From a virus, in the IMG/VR virus record IMGVR_UViG_3300012936_000004, positions 1 through 64,000 of that record: a stretch of 64,000 nucleotides of DNA; one strand, given 5' to 3'. The translations under genes were made by a program, and so were the position numbers. The first letter of the stretch is position 1. Each line of letters begins with the position of its first letter. Below are positions 30,527-38,296 of the stretch, in pieces. Below the pieces are notes generated by a model, which searched no databases, was not told where the DNA came from, and saw nothing but the letters and a program-made list of their open reading frames with translations.

Positions 30527-31052
30527 TCTTTCCTCTTCTTATTATTCCAATTAATCTATTTCCGTTTAGGGATGGTTTACTATCCCATTCTACTTCATTA
30601 AATGATTCATATACACGTGTCAGTATGTCAAAGCCCAATTGCTTATTAGCATTTTCTCTGCCACGAAAGCGTACCATAAGTTTAACTTTATTTCCTTTTG
30701 CAAGAAACTTGTCAATATGATTTAACTTTGTTTCAAAATCATGATCACCAATTCCTGGACGGAATTGTACTTCTTTAACTTCAACTCGACTTTCACGTTG
30801 TCGTTTTGCCGCATCTTTTTCTCGACGCTTTTGTTCGTAGAAGTATTTATTAGCATCTAAAATCTTTGCTACAGGAGGGTCAGACGATTCTGTAATTACT
30901 ACTAAATCAAGTCCTTTGCTCTCTGCGATTCGAAGTGCTTCTATCTTACTAATAACACCTAGCTGAGCCGAGTCATCTATAACTCGCAAAGTGTTGTATC
31001 TTATATGTCCATTGATTGCTGGTTTTGAATCTTGCTTTCTAAACTTTGACAT
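30519..31052 (-). CDS. infC: Translation initiation factor IF-3
   Basis: The ATG at 31052 is preferred over the GTG at 31064. The 177-residue protein has both IF-3 domains: the N-terminal NGHIRYNTLRVIDDSAQLGVIS region (VIDDSAQLGVIS near residue 25) and the DPPVAKILD linker, then the C-terminal VKEVQFRPGIGDHDFETKL and KVKLMVRFRGREN. IF-3 discriminates start codons and prevents 70S joining. Finding it in a phage operon with bS21 is striking. Length fits the normal family. Confidence 0.93.
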   Translation of the reverse strand: MSKFRKQDSKPAINGHIRYNTLRVIDDSAQLGVISKIEALRIAESKGLDLVVITESSDPPVAKILDANKYFYEQKRREKDAAKRQRESRVEVKEVQFRPGIGDHDFETKLNHIDKFLAKGNKVKLMVRFRGRENANKQLGFDILTRVYESFNEVEWDSKPSLNGNRLIGIIRRGKNG

Positions 31053-31080
31053 CTTTACCCGCACGTATCATTTAATCTCC

Positions 31081-31497
31081 TTATACAAATTGAGAAACTA
31101 CCATATCCATGTAGTCCTCGGGTGACTTATAAATTGTGTACTCATGTACAGAATTTAATAACTTAACAAGTGTTGACTTTTTATTTTTTTCACTAATAAG
31201 TACTAAATTAGCCTCAGACAGCATTGCCGCAATAATACTAGTTTCACTAGCAGTATCTAAGTCAACAAAAACATTATCGCTTAATCTCATTACACTTAGA
31301 GTCCAAGCAACATTATCATCTTTAATATTACTATTCGGTTTATATAAATTTATAGGAACCGTTTTAAATAAATTTTCATGAACTGCTTCAACTGAGTCGA
31401 AAAATTTATTGTTTGTACTTAAAACAGTGACACTGGGCCCTGACTCAAGTAATTGCATTTCAGGGGGTGTTATAACATAAACACTATTTTCATTCAT
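31081..31497 (-). CDS. Hypothetical protein
   Basis: A 138-residue soluble protein (MNENSVYVITPPEMQLLE...) with alternating strands and helices, including SVTVLSTNNKF and EANLVLISEKN, that looks like a small alpha/beta fold. It lies between IF-3 and the 730-residue coiled-coil protein. No domain recognised. Confidence 0.55.
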   Translation of the reverse strand: MNENSVYVITPPEMQLLESGPSVTVLSTNNKFFDSVEAVHENLFKTVPINLYKPNSNIKDDNVAWTLSVMRLSDNVFVDLDTASETSIIAAMLSEANLVLISEKNKKSTLVKLLNSVHEYTIYKSPEDYMDMVVSQFV

Positions 31498-31508
31498 TGT
31501 TTTAATTT

Positions 31509-33701
31509 TTAGTCCTCTTTGAAAGGTTTAGTAGGGGTTAATTTACCTGTATATCCAGGTGACCAAATATCGTGACGTAATTTTAATTCATCGTCAGTTA
31601 ATTCTGCATCTGATCTACTATCAGTATAAGGGTTATAATTGTCTTTGTCAACTACTTTTGGTTGCAATACTTCCTTAATACTTTCCTCTTTCATATCACT
31701 ATAGCTTTGTGTAGGTTCATCAACTACAGGTGTTTCTTCAATCTCTGCTTCTTCCCATTTGCTTACTACAGGCTCTGGCTTTGGCTCAGGCTTTTTAGGC
31801 TCAGGTTTCTTTTTCTTCGGAGCAGGCGGAGTTGGAGGTGTATAAGGTTTATTTCCTTCACGTCTCCACTCAAAGGTATATTGTGCGGCAATTAGTAGTG
31901 CAACTGCTAGTGGATCAAATACAAAGATAATAATAAGTATTACCCAACGTACTGCCTCTTCTAATGTATCTCTGTCAGCATCTTCATATATAAATTCTGC
32001 AAGATACTTAACTGGACCTACTTCAGCTTCTAGTTTACGTGCTTCTGCTTGTAGTGCAAACTTACGTTCTGTAATAGAATCTATTTCATCATTTGCCGCT
32101 TTGATACGATTATTTTGTGCATCTACAATAGCATCTAAATCTGCATTTTCACCAACTTGAATTTTTGCTCTTAGTCTTTCAATTACAGCTTGTGCATTTA
32201 AAATTTCATCTTCTGCAAGTTTACGTATTTTTGCAATCTCTGCACGTGCTTTTTCAATTACAGAATCTTCTGTATTTTGTAACTTACTAATAGTAGATTG
32301 TGCAACTGTACGAGCTTGTCTGTTAGCAGGAATATCCGATTTTAACACACCATTAATTTTTTCTTCAATAACTTCTCTAGAACCTGCTAATGCGCTTTGT
32401 GCATCTTTTCTAATACGACTAATAGTATCTAACAAATCCTTCTTACGGTTTTGTATACTTGTTGTTTGGTCGCCTCTAATACTTTCAATTAATCCTGTTA
32501 AACGCTCACGTTCTGCATTTACATTTAATTGTGCATTATCACGTATAGTGCTTGATTGGGCTTGTAAGTCTTTAATAAGACCACCTAAACGTTCACGCTC
32601 TTTATCTACAACTGTTTGTGCTTGTGTACGTAGTACTGTTTCTTGTGCTTGTAGTTCGCTTATACGGGCTCTCTGTGCTTCTAACCAAGCATTGTATGCT
32701 CTTGTAGTATTACTACCAAACAACCCATCACTAGTAACACCAATTACAGCCTGGCCTTCTTGTATCTTAGCACGTTCTTTACTTTGTAATTTATTTGTTG
32801 TTACAATAATATTTTCTTCTATTGTAGCAATTTGTGCTTTTAATGTATCAACTGCGCTATAGTCTGGTTGTAAATTTGCAATACGTTCTTCAAGTTCACT
32901 TATTTGTGACTTTAATGTTTCAATAGCACCTAACTCTGGTTGCAATTTAGCAATAATATTTTCGTATTCTGAGGCTTGTTCATTTAACTTAACTAAATCG
33001 TTATCTAACTGTGCAATTTGATCTTTATACGGTTGTACTTGTGCTTCTACACTCGCAACACTTGTATTAGAAAGTTCAGTTCTATACTGTTCAACTAGTT
33101 TGTTTAGTCTTTGTAATTCGGTATCCAAACTAGTAATTTCATCTTCGTAAACTGCAATACGATTTTGTAGTGCTTGTTCCTGTGCAGTAATAATACCTTG
33201 TTGTTCGTCTATACTTGGCTGACGTCTACTGTATGCATTATCAATACGTGATTGTTCAGCATCAATTTTGTCTTGAATACCTACGTCTTGTTTATCAGCA
33301 TCTTGTTCTGCTTTTATTATACGTTGTTCGGCACGTAGGATAATATCTTTTTGTCGTCCTACTTCTTCATCCATTCTGGATAATTGTGCTACTTGTTCCT
33401 TTGCCGCACTTGTTTGTTCAATGTGTGCTTTACTTAGGAAACCAAAAATACCCATACTTGTAATAAACATCAAGACAAGTACGGCTGTACCTAAATACAA
33501 TCGCATCCACCATTTAGCTTTATCCCAATAACGGTGTAACCAAACTGCGGTTACTAACTTACCAATTTCTAATGCTCCGCCCATTATTATAATTGGGATA
33601 GCGGCAGCCGCAAAGATTGCTACCAGCCCTGCCACGCTATAATATATTGCAACGGCACTGATGGTTAAGGCTACTAATAATGTTAATATTCCAAAAAACA
33701 A
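31509..33701 (-). CDS. Large membrane coiled-coil protein
   Basis: The 730-residue protein has four hydrophobic segments in residues about 1-90, a very long coiled coil (about 100-550) and another two-span region near 590-630 (WVILIIIFVFDPLAVALLIAAQY here split). The C-terminal part is Pro/Lys-rich (PKKKKPEPKKPEPKPEP) and acidic. A GVTSDGLFGSNTTRAYNAW segment near residue 320 resembles a peptidoglycan-binding repeat. It could span or organise the envelope. Similar proteins occur in marine T4-like phages; the function is unknown. Confidence 0.6.
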   Translation of the reverse strand: MFFGILTLLVALTISAVAIYYSVAGLVAIFAAAAIPIIIMGGALEIGKLVTAVWLHRYWDKAKWWMRLYLGTAVLVLMFITSMGIFGFLSKAHIEQTSAAKEQVAQLSRMDEEVGRQKDIILRAEQRIIKAEQDADKQDVGIQDKIDAEQSRIDNAYSRRQPSIDEQQGIITAQEQALQNRIAVYEDEITSLDTELQRLNKLVEQYRTELSNTSVASVEAQVQPYKDQIAQLDNDLVKLNEQASEYENIIAKLQPELGAIETLKSQISELEERIANLQPDYSAVDTLKAQIATIEENIIVTTNKLQSKERAKIQEGQAVIGVTSDGLFGSNTTRAYNAWLEAQRARISELQAQETVLRTQAQTVVDKERERLGGLIKDLQAQSSTIRDNAQLNVNAERERLTGLIESIRGDQTTSIQNRKKDLLDTISRIRKDAQSALAGSREVIEEKINGVLKSDIPANRQARTVAQSTISKLQNTEDSVIEKARAEIAKIRKLAEDEILNAQAVIERLRAKIQVGENADLDAIVDAQNNRIKAANDEIDSITERKFALQAEARKLEAEVGPVKYLAEFIYEDADRDTLEEAVRWVILIIIFVFDPLAVALLIAAQYTFEWRREGNKPYTPPTPPAPKKKKPEPKKPEPKPEPVVSKWEEAEIEETPVVDEPTQSYSDMKEESIKEVLQPKVVDKDNYNPYTDSRSDAELTDDELKLRHDIWSPGYTGKLTPTKPFKED

Positions 33702-33703
33702 AT

Positions 33704-34051
33704 TTACTCTCCGTATTGCGAAGCGAGTCCTTCGCTAACTAATACTTTGTTTACGTCAACTTTGTTTCCGTTTTCATCAAGGACGTAAACATATCCTAAT
33801 GTTCGTCCTGCTTTTCCACGTTTGTTCATAAGTGTATTACAAGTAAATTCTTTTCCTATTAATTCAATTAATCTATTTTTACAGCTTATAGCTTTTTCCT
33901 TTTCTGTAGGAGAAAAACTTTTCATATCTGGTGGATTAACACCAAATAGTTTTATGCGCTGGCGTACAAGAACATTAAATCCTAAATCAATTTCTGCATC
34001 AATTGTACTGCCATCAATCACTCTTATTGTAAAACATTTATATTCGTACAT
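33704..34051 (-). CDS. Second SNase-like protein, active site altered
   Basis: The ATG at 34051 is chosen, since the upstream frame overlaps the previous gene heavily. The 115-residue protein has the SNase fold (VIDGSTIDAEIDLGF, KLFGVNPPD, KAGRTLGYVYV). Compared with the intact paralogue at 10929, the Arg, Asp and Glu around the metal site read Lys, Asn and Asp (KLFGVNPPD for RIMGIDTPE). It may be inactive or have changed specificity. Confidence 0.65.
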   Translation of the reverse strand: MYEYKCFTIRVIDGSTIDAEIDLGFNVLVRQRIKLFGVNPPDMKSFSPTEKEKAISCKNRLIELIGKEFTCNTLMNKRGKAGRTLGYVYVLDENGNKVDVNKVLVSEGLASQYGE

Positions 34052-34055
34052 TGGA

Positions 34056-34736
34056 TTATGACCCACTGTTACTCTGTTGATCAGCAATCCATTGTTTTGC
34101 AACTTGCTTAGTAGGTGGGGTAGTTAAAAACCTACGCATAGTTTTAGATACTTGATCAATTCTTTTTCGTACATCACTACCATCACTATTATCAATAATA
34201 AAAGTGTTCGATCCAAATGTTTGTTGAAAACGTCCGATATTTTGTTGTACACTTTTCCAACTATTTGTTGCTATGTCAACAGGTACGGTCCTATCTCGTT
34301 TTTCATTTCTGGCTAGAGCTGTTTCAATATCTGTATTCACAAATACCATTGCAGTGTCATAACCTAACGATAGGAGTCGTGTGTTCATTTTTGCAATTTT
34401 GTCGTACTCTCTACCAGTTCCATCAATAACCATTCCAAGACGTCCATTTTGATAAAGTTCATCTTGTTTTGCTGTTATATTTTTTGCTGAAGCTCTTACA
34501 CGATCACGTGGTTCTGCTTCATCATCTGGCATTTTCCAACTTAGGTTTGCTTTACTCATTAATATTTCAAATGCAGTATCACTGTTTAGCATTTTCATAC
34601 CGCCAAACTGTCCAAACAGATTTCTAGCTACAAAACTCTTGCCACTGCCAGGACCGCCCGCCATGAACACTGCTTTAAAAATATAAGGATCATTAAGACC
34701 CTCTTCTACGGGTTGAACTACTTCACTAATTTTCAT
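34056..34736 (-). CDS. P-loop kinase (zeta-toxin/PNK-like) with capsid-targeting-like start
   Basis: The ATG at 34736 is chosen because a CTAAATA box lies exactly five bases upstream and the start MKISEVVQPVEEG resembles head-targeting leaders. Walker A is AGGPGSGKS near residue 27; an Asp in VIDGTGRE and a basic lid (RNEKRDRTVPVD) follow. The fold suits small-molecule or nucleic-acid 5'-kinases of the zeta/PNKP group. The substrate is unknown. No antitoxin gene lies next to it. Confidence 0.65.
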   Translation of the reverse strand: MKISEVVQPVEEGLNDPYIFKAVFMAGGPGSGKSFVARNLFGQFGGMKMLNSDTAFEILMSKANLSWKMPDDEAEPRDRVRASAKNITAKQDELYQNGRLGMVIDGTGREYDKIAKMNTRLLSLGYDTAMVFVNTDIETALARNEKRDRTVPVDIATNSWKSVQQNIGRFQQTFGSNTFIIDNSDGSDVRKRIDQVSKTMRRFLTTPPTKQVAKQWIADQQSNSGS

Positions 34737-34741
34737 ACATA

Positions 34742-34748
34742 TATTTAG
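34742..34748 (-). promoter_or_regulatory. Late-type box (CTAAATA) 5 bp before ATG
   Basis: CTAAATA on the minus strand, separated from the ATG at 34736 by five bases. One base differs from ATAAATA. Confidence 0.5.
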
Positions 34749-34759
34749 CTTAAATTTTA

Positions 34760-35281
34760 CTAATCCCACCTGTAATATATGTGAGATCCTATGCGTCCGA
34801 CTAATTGTAGTTCTCTAGCCCACCGGGGGGACACATATGTAGCATGATAGTGTGTTGCACCTTCTGTTATGCCTTTAAATTGATCAAGGTATAGCATTAA
34901 ATATGAAATTTGTTGTGCTTCTGCCCAAGCATCTTCATCCTGTGGTTCATCTTTTTTACCATCGCAATACCAACTAAACTGACAAGCATTTCGAATCATA
35001 ACCATCTTGTTTGGATCTTTCCAACTTGGTTTTTGTTTACCTTGTTTCACAACTGAACAAATCGAATCTGGATAACGACTGTCTTTTACACGATTGAGAA
35101 CAACATCTGCAACTGCATATTTGTCTGCTAAATTACTACCACGTGCTTCATAGTAGATATTCAAAGCTAGACAATATAATTGCGGATGTGTTTCTTCAGT
35201 ATAATATTCTAGTTTTGCATTTTTTGCATGAACGCTAGAAGTAAATATTACTGCTAATAGTACTAAAATTATACGAATCAT
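34760..35281 (-). CDS. SleB/CwlJ-type cell-wall hydrolase (putative lysin)
   Basis: The ATG at 35281 follows GAGG and opens a signal peptide (IRIILVLLAVIFTSSVHA). The 173-residue protein belongs to the hydrolase-2/SleB family: CLALNIYYEARG near residue 40 with the catalytic-type Glu, VADVVLNRVKDSRYPDSIC, and CQFSWYCDGK with GATHYHATYVSPRWA. The family cleaves peptidoglycan. A signal peptide would allow export through the host Sec pathway, so this may be the main endolysin. Confidence 0.85.
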   Translation of the reverse strand: MIRIILVLLAVIFTSSVHAKNAKLEYYTEETHPQLYCLALNIYYEARGSNLADKYAVADVVLNRVKDSRYPDSICSVVKQGKQKPSWKDPNKMVMIRNACQFSWYCDGKKDEPQDEDAWAEAQQISYLMLYLDQFKGITEGATHYHATYVSPRWARELQLVGRIGSHIYYRWD

Positions 35282-35302
35282 ATTTTGCCTCATTATAAAA
35301 AT

Positions 35303-35524
35303 TTAAAGTTGTCCAAATTTTACTACTCTTCGGACTGTTCCACGATCATCGAAAAACTTAACTTCTCCGTCTTTAATTTGTCCTTGTTGTACAAGTCCGT
35401 TTCGTTCTTTAACTTTATTTTTCATATGTTGTATGGCTTCTTTTTTAGTACCAAACAACTCAAATTGTTTTTTTACACTGCCGTATGAATTGTATTCAAT
35501 TGTTTCTATTTCAAATGTTGCCAT
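35303..35524 (-). CDS. Small early hypothetical protein
   Basis: The ATG at 35524 follows AGGAGC; the longer frame would start in the promoter. The 73-residue protein (MATFEIETIEYNSYGSVKKQ...) has strands and a helix (FGTKKEAIQHMKNKVKE). An early promoter is 24 bp upstream. No known domain. Confidence 0.55.
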   Translation of the reverse strand: MATFEIETIEYNSYGSVKKQFELFGTKKEAIQHMKNKVKERNGLVQQGQIKDGEVKFFDDRGTVRRVVKFGQL

Positions 35525-35547
35525 GGCTTTGCTCCTATCGTATATAC

Positions 35548-35576
35548 AATATAGTATAGATAGGAACAAATGTCAA
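35548..35576 (-). promoter_or_regulatory. Early sigma70-like promoter
   Basis: TTGACA (35571-35576), 17-bp spacer and TATATT (35548-35553) on the minus strand, before the 73-residue gene. Confidence 0.75.
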
Positions 35577-35581
35577 GGTAT

Positions 35582-35842
35582 TTACCATTCTTTTTTGTAA
35601 CCATCTGCTTCGTTGTCGTTGTAACCTTTTGTGTAGGCTACAATCTGTTCAGCAGTCATATCTTTCATTTCGATACGTTGTCCTTTGCCAGTACCTAGTG
35701 GCCAATAGTGTGGATCAAAATCTCGTCCATAATAACTATCAGCACCACCACGATCATAAGGACCACCGTGTATATCATCATACACGGTATCATTCTCTAG
35801 TTTAGCGGTAACGGTTAAAGGAAGTTCAGTTTCAATACTCAT
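35582..35842 (-). CDS. Small hypothetical phage protein
   Basis: The ATG at 35842 overlaps the preceding stop (ATGA). The 86-residue protein contains a Gly/Tyr/Asp-rich middle (HGGPYDRGGADSYYGRDFDP) and a KGYNDNEADGYKK tail, resembling conserved marine T4-like phage proteins of unknown role. Confidence 0.55.
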   Translation of the reverse strand: MSIETELPLTVTAKLENDTVYDDIHGGPYDRGGADSYYGRDFDPHYWPLGTGKGQRIEMKDMTAEQIVAYTKGYNDNEADGYKKEW

Positions 35843-36051
35843 GCGTACTGACTCCATTTTTCATTCCACATTTCACCGACGCCTTCGTCGATATCATCAA
35901 CTGATAGGTAACCAATCAATCCTGCTTGAGAAAAAATAGCACCAGCACGAGCTACTGCTTCTGAGATGTGTTCACATTCACCAATTATGTCTGCAACATC
36001 ATCCCAGGCTTTTTCTTCAATATCCATAAGCCAACTTTTAGTAGCACTCAT
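35839..36051 (-). CDS. Small hypothetical phage protein
   Basis: A 70-residue acidic helical protein (MSATKSWLMDIEEKAWDDVADII...). It overlaps the upstream stop by one base and the next start as ATGA. Function unknown. Confidence 0.55.
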   Translation of the reverse strand: MSATKSWLMDIEEKAWDDVADIIGECEHISEAVARAGAIFSQAGLIGYLSVDDIDEGVGEMWNEKWSQYA

Positions 36052-36395
36052 TATTCAACCTCCTCAAAGCCAACCATTGCAACTTTATATTTCTTAGGAC
36101 CACATACCATGTAGTCACCCATTGACGTAGACCGAAGTCCCATTTTCTTACCACCAACATCATGCAACGGAGCCATTACAGTAACGTTTTCATTATAATC
36201 ACCATTTGGTTCCATTGTACCATCTGGAAGTTCGAAGCTCTCTTGTTTGATGCTCCACGAACCCATTATATTATTAGTCCAACGATATGCATAACTCATT
36301 GCTTCTTCTGGAGTACAATTTTCCATTGGAATGTCAACAAATGCTACTGTGTTTGATTGTTCTTCAAACGCTGAATGAATAACTGCTACTTGCAT
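36051..36395 (-). CDS. Hypothetical phage protein
   Basis: A 114-residue soluble protein (MQVAVIHSAFEEQSNTVAFVD...). AGGAGAAAAAT precedes the ATG, and an early promoter is 25 bp upstream. It heads a three-gene early operon with the next two genes. No domain is recognised. Confidence 0.6.
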   Translation of the reverse strand: MQVAVIHSAFEEQSNTVAFVDIPMENCTPEEAMSYAYRWTNNIMGSWSIKQESFELPDGTMEPNGDYNENVTVMAPLHDVGGKKMGLRSTSMGDYMVCGPKKYKVAMVGFEEVE

Positions 36396-36420
36396 ATTTT
36401 TCTCCTTAAATTACTCTTAT

Positions 36421-36449
36421 ACTTTACACTCAAGATATCTTGGTGTCAA
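36421..36449 (-). promoter_or_regulatory. Early sigma70-like promoter with palindromic spacer
   Basis: TTGACA (36444-36449), 17-bp spacer and TAAAGT (36421-36426) on the minus strand. The spacer holds the palindrome CAAGATATCTTG, as at 20376-20404. Confidence 0.65.
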
Positions 36450-36450
36450 C

Positions 36451-36765
36451 CTAAAAATGCAACTTTTTTAAACTTTTTTCTAACTGAAGTACATTGGTAT
36501 CTGCACCCATAATGTACTCATGTCCAACAAGTTCGCTTTCAGATTTAATTAACGATTTGATAGTACTAACTAGTGTGTTCACACCTAGTATATCATATTG
36601 CTCAACATTGCTCCATGCCTTCTTACGCCACTTAATGTCGTTCTCAGGATTAAGCATTTCTACAGTACGCAATATAGCAAGTACTTTCTCATTTACTGAT
36701 TTACGTTCAGGATTAAAAGTCATCTCAATTGACTTTAGTGCTTTTTCCATTGCCGCATTAGCCAT
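36451..36765 (-). CDS. Hypothetical protein
   Basis: A 104-residue helical, basic protein (MANAAMEKALKSIEMTFNPERK...). It overlaps the 42-codon gene upstream by 8 bases and shares its early promoter. No domain recognised. Confidence 0.55.
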   Translation of the reverse strand: MANAAMEKALKSIEMTFNPERKSVNEKVLAILRTVEMLNPENDIKWRKKAWSNVEQYDILGVNTLVSTIKSLIKSESELVGHEYIMGADTNVLQLEKSLKKLHF

Positions 36766-36886
36766 TGTTGAGCTCCTCTTCTTGTTCTTTTAATGCATCC
36801 CAAAGATCTTCTGGAAATGCGCCATAGCCTCTAGCACGGTTGTATGCTACATAATCTGCATATGTTTTATGATCTATTGCTTGCAT
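36758..36886 (-). CDS. Tiny early protein
   Basis: A 42-residue frame (MQAIDHKTYADYVAYNRARGYGAFPEDLWD...) behind an early promoter. It contains a YNRARGYG patch. It overlaps the next gene by 8 bases. Function unknown. Confidence 0.5.
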   Translation of the reverse strand: MQAIDHKTYADYVAYNRARGYGAFPEDLWDALKEQEEELNNG

Positions 36887-36917
36887 TTCTAATCCTTTTT
36901 TTAACGCTTATACATAT

Positions 36918-36946
36918 AATATAATGGTTCTAGACCCAAGAGTCAA
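36918..36946 (-). promoter_or_regulatory. Early sigma70-like promoter
   Basis: TTGACT (36941-36946), 17-bp spacer and TATATT (36918-36923) on the minus strand, 31 bp before the 42-codon gene. Confidence 0.7.
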
Positions 36947-36996
36947 CCGAAACCACAAGAAAAGAAATGTGTGTTTTCAATAGGTTGTAATTTTTT

Positions 36997-37527
36997 TTAA
37001 ATTTTTTTTAAGTCAAGCCAGGTATTCCAACTAGGATGACGCACTTGTATTTCCATTTGTTTACGTTTTCTTACAAGTTCAAAGTAGCCAGGTCTATATG
37101 GTTTATGTTTAGGTAACCATTGTTTTCCTACTTTATTACCTTTGCGACTATTGCAAGGTGTACATGCACTTACACTATTCTCCCATGTAGTTTTTCCGCC
37201 TTTACTTAACGGTAATACATGATCTAGTGTAAGCTGACTTTTAGGGAATAATTCCATGCAATACTGACAAGTATACATATCACGTAGATGCATGTTATGT
37301 CGTGAAAAACGCACCTTTTTGGTGCGTCTCAGATAATCTTTAAGCATAATAACTGCGGGTACCCGTGTTTCCCAGGATACACTCCGGACCATCCAATCGT
37401 CATACCATTCTAATACTGTACACTTATCATGATACATATACATGATAGCTTCTTTCCATTGAACAATACTCAAAGGAAGAAAACTTACGGGCTGTGCATC
37501 AGCATTTAGAACTAAAGTATCGCTCAT
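36997..37527 (-). CDS. HNH endonuclease
   Basis: The 176-residue protein has a full HNH domain in its second half: CQYCMELFP near residue 89, LTLDHVLPLSKGGKTTWENSVSACTPCNSRKG (split: LDHVLPLSKGG, WENSVSACTPCN). The zinc-type CxxC pairs and the catalytic His are present. The N-terminal LVLNADAQPVSFLPLS is typical of stand-alone phage and bacterial HNH proteins. It may be a free-standing nuclease or homing-type enzyme. A late box lies exactly 5 bp before the ATG. Confidence 0.85.
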   Translation of the reverse strand: MSDTLVLNADAQPVSFLPLSIVQWKEAIMYMYHDKCTVLEWYDDWMVRSVSWETRVPAVIMLKDYLRRTKKVRFSRHNMHLRDMYTCQYCMELFPKSQLTLDHVLPLSKGGKTTWENSVSACTPCNSRKGNKVGKQWLPKHKPYRPGYFELVRKRKQMEIQVRHPSWNTWLDLKKI

Positions 37528-37532
37528 ACTAA

Positions 37533-37539
37533 TATTTAT
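37533..37539 (-). promoter_or_regulatory. Late box 5 bp before ATG
   Basis: ATAAATA on the minus strand, five bases from the HNH gene start at 37527. Confidence 0.6.
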
Positions 37540-37874
37540 TTTTCATCGTCAAAGAACTTACTAAAATCGGGTACATAGATAAATTCTTCATCTTTACTTG
37601 TATCATATGAGACTGTAACTGTATAGTTTTCGTTTTCGTCTACTGTTTGAATATCATCCCAAAGTCTACTTAATGCATCATCTGTCCATGTTGAAGCTTC
37701 ATTATCAGTAGTTTGAACAATATCTTTAAATCTCATCCAATCGTGATATTGATTTACATCATCCGAATTACAAGGATTATAACCTTCACTAATCATATGT
37801 TTAATTAAACTACGGTCTTTAATTCCGCTTTTACGATACGCTCGTTCAACTTGTAAATCTATTATGTCTGACAT
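37536..37874 (-). CDS. Hypothetical protein
   Basis: A 112-residue acidic protein (MSDIIDLQVERAYRKSGIKDRSL...) with a HDWMRFKDIVQTTDNEAS middle. It shares one base with the gene upstream. Related unknown proteins occur in marine T4-like phages. Confidence 0.55.
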   Translation of the reverse strand: MSDIIDLQVERAYRKSGIKDRSLIKHMISEGYNPCNSDDVNQYHDWMRFKDIVQTTDNEASTWTDDALSRLWDDIQTVDENENYTVTVSYDTSKDEEFIYVPDFSKFFDDEK

Positions 37875-38164
37875 TAATCACACTCCGGAAATTTGTATTC
37901 TACAATTTTCTTAATTGGATTAAATGCACCGTTAAGTTTTTCCTTAACGTATGTTTTTGGTTCTTCTGTACCATAACGATATATTGCTTGTTTAGCGAAA
38001 CCAAAGATTTCTCTTTTATTACTAGATAAAATTGTTTCACGCATATCGCTATCACCTAAATCATCTAAGTATCTTAGTGCATAGGTTGTTATGTCGTTTA
38101 CGCTTAGTGGGACCTCTACTTTTGCCAATATTTTACGCCCATCGCCAGTGTCTTTACTTCTCAT
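37874..38164 (-). CDS. Hypothetical protein
   Basis: A 96-residue protein (MRSKDTGDGRKILAKVEVPLSVND...) with a helical middle and a YKFPECD end. An early promoter lies about 75 bp upstream. Function unknown. Confidence 0.55.
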   Translation of the reverse strand: MRSKDTGDGRKILAKVEVPLSVNDITTYALRYLDDLGDSDMRETILSSNKREIFGFAKQAIYRYGTEEPKTYVKEKLNGAFNPIKKIVEYKFPECD

Positions 38165-38238
38165 TTTTGTGCCTTTCAGTGCCTATAATATAATATGATG
38201 TGCCATGACATCTCTCCATTATTTCTTACATTAGTAAG

Positions 38239-38267
38239 ATATTATGGCAAGATGACTTGCTTGTCAA
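38239..38267 (-). promoter_or_regulatory. Early sigma70-like promoter
   Basis: TTGACA (38262-38267), 17-bp spacer and TAATAT (38239-38244) on the minus strand, upstream of the 96-residue gene. An AACCAG/CTGGTT hairpin overlaps the -35 and may end the preceding structural gene's transcript. Confidence 0.65.
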
Positions 38268-38296
38268 CCAGAAAAGACTGGTTATAGTAATATTTA

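Noticed and set aside
34056-34736. Zeta-type toxin of a toxin-antitoxin pair
   Set aside because: No small antitoxin gene is adjacent, and the late promoter and head-targeting-like start suggest another role.
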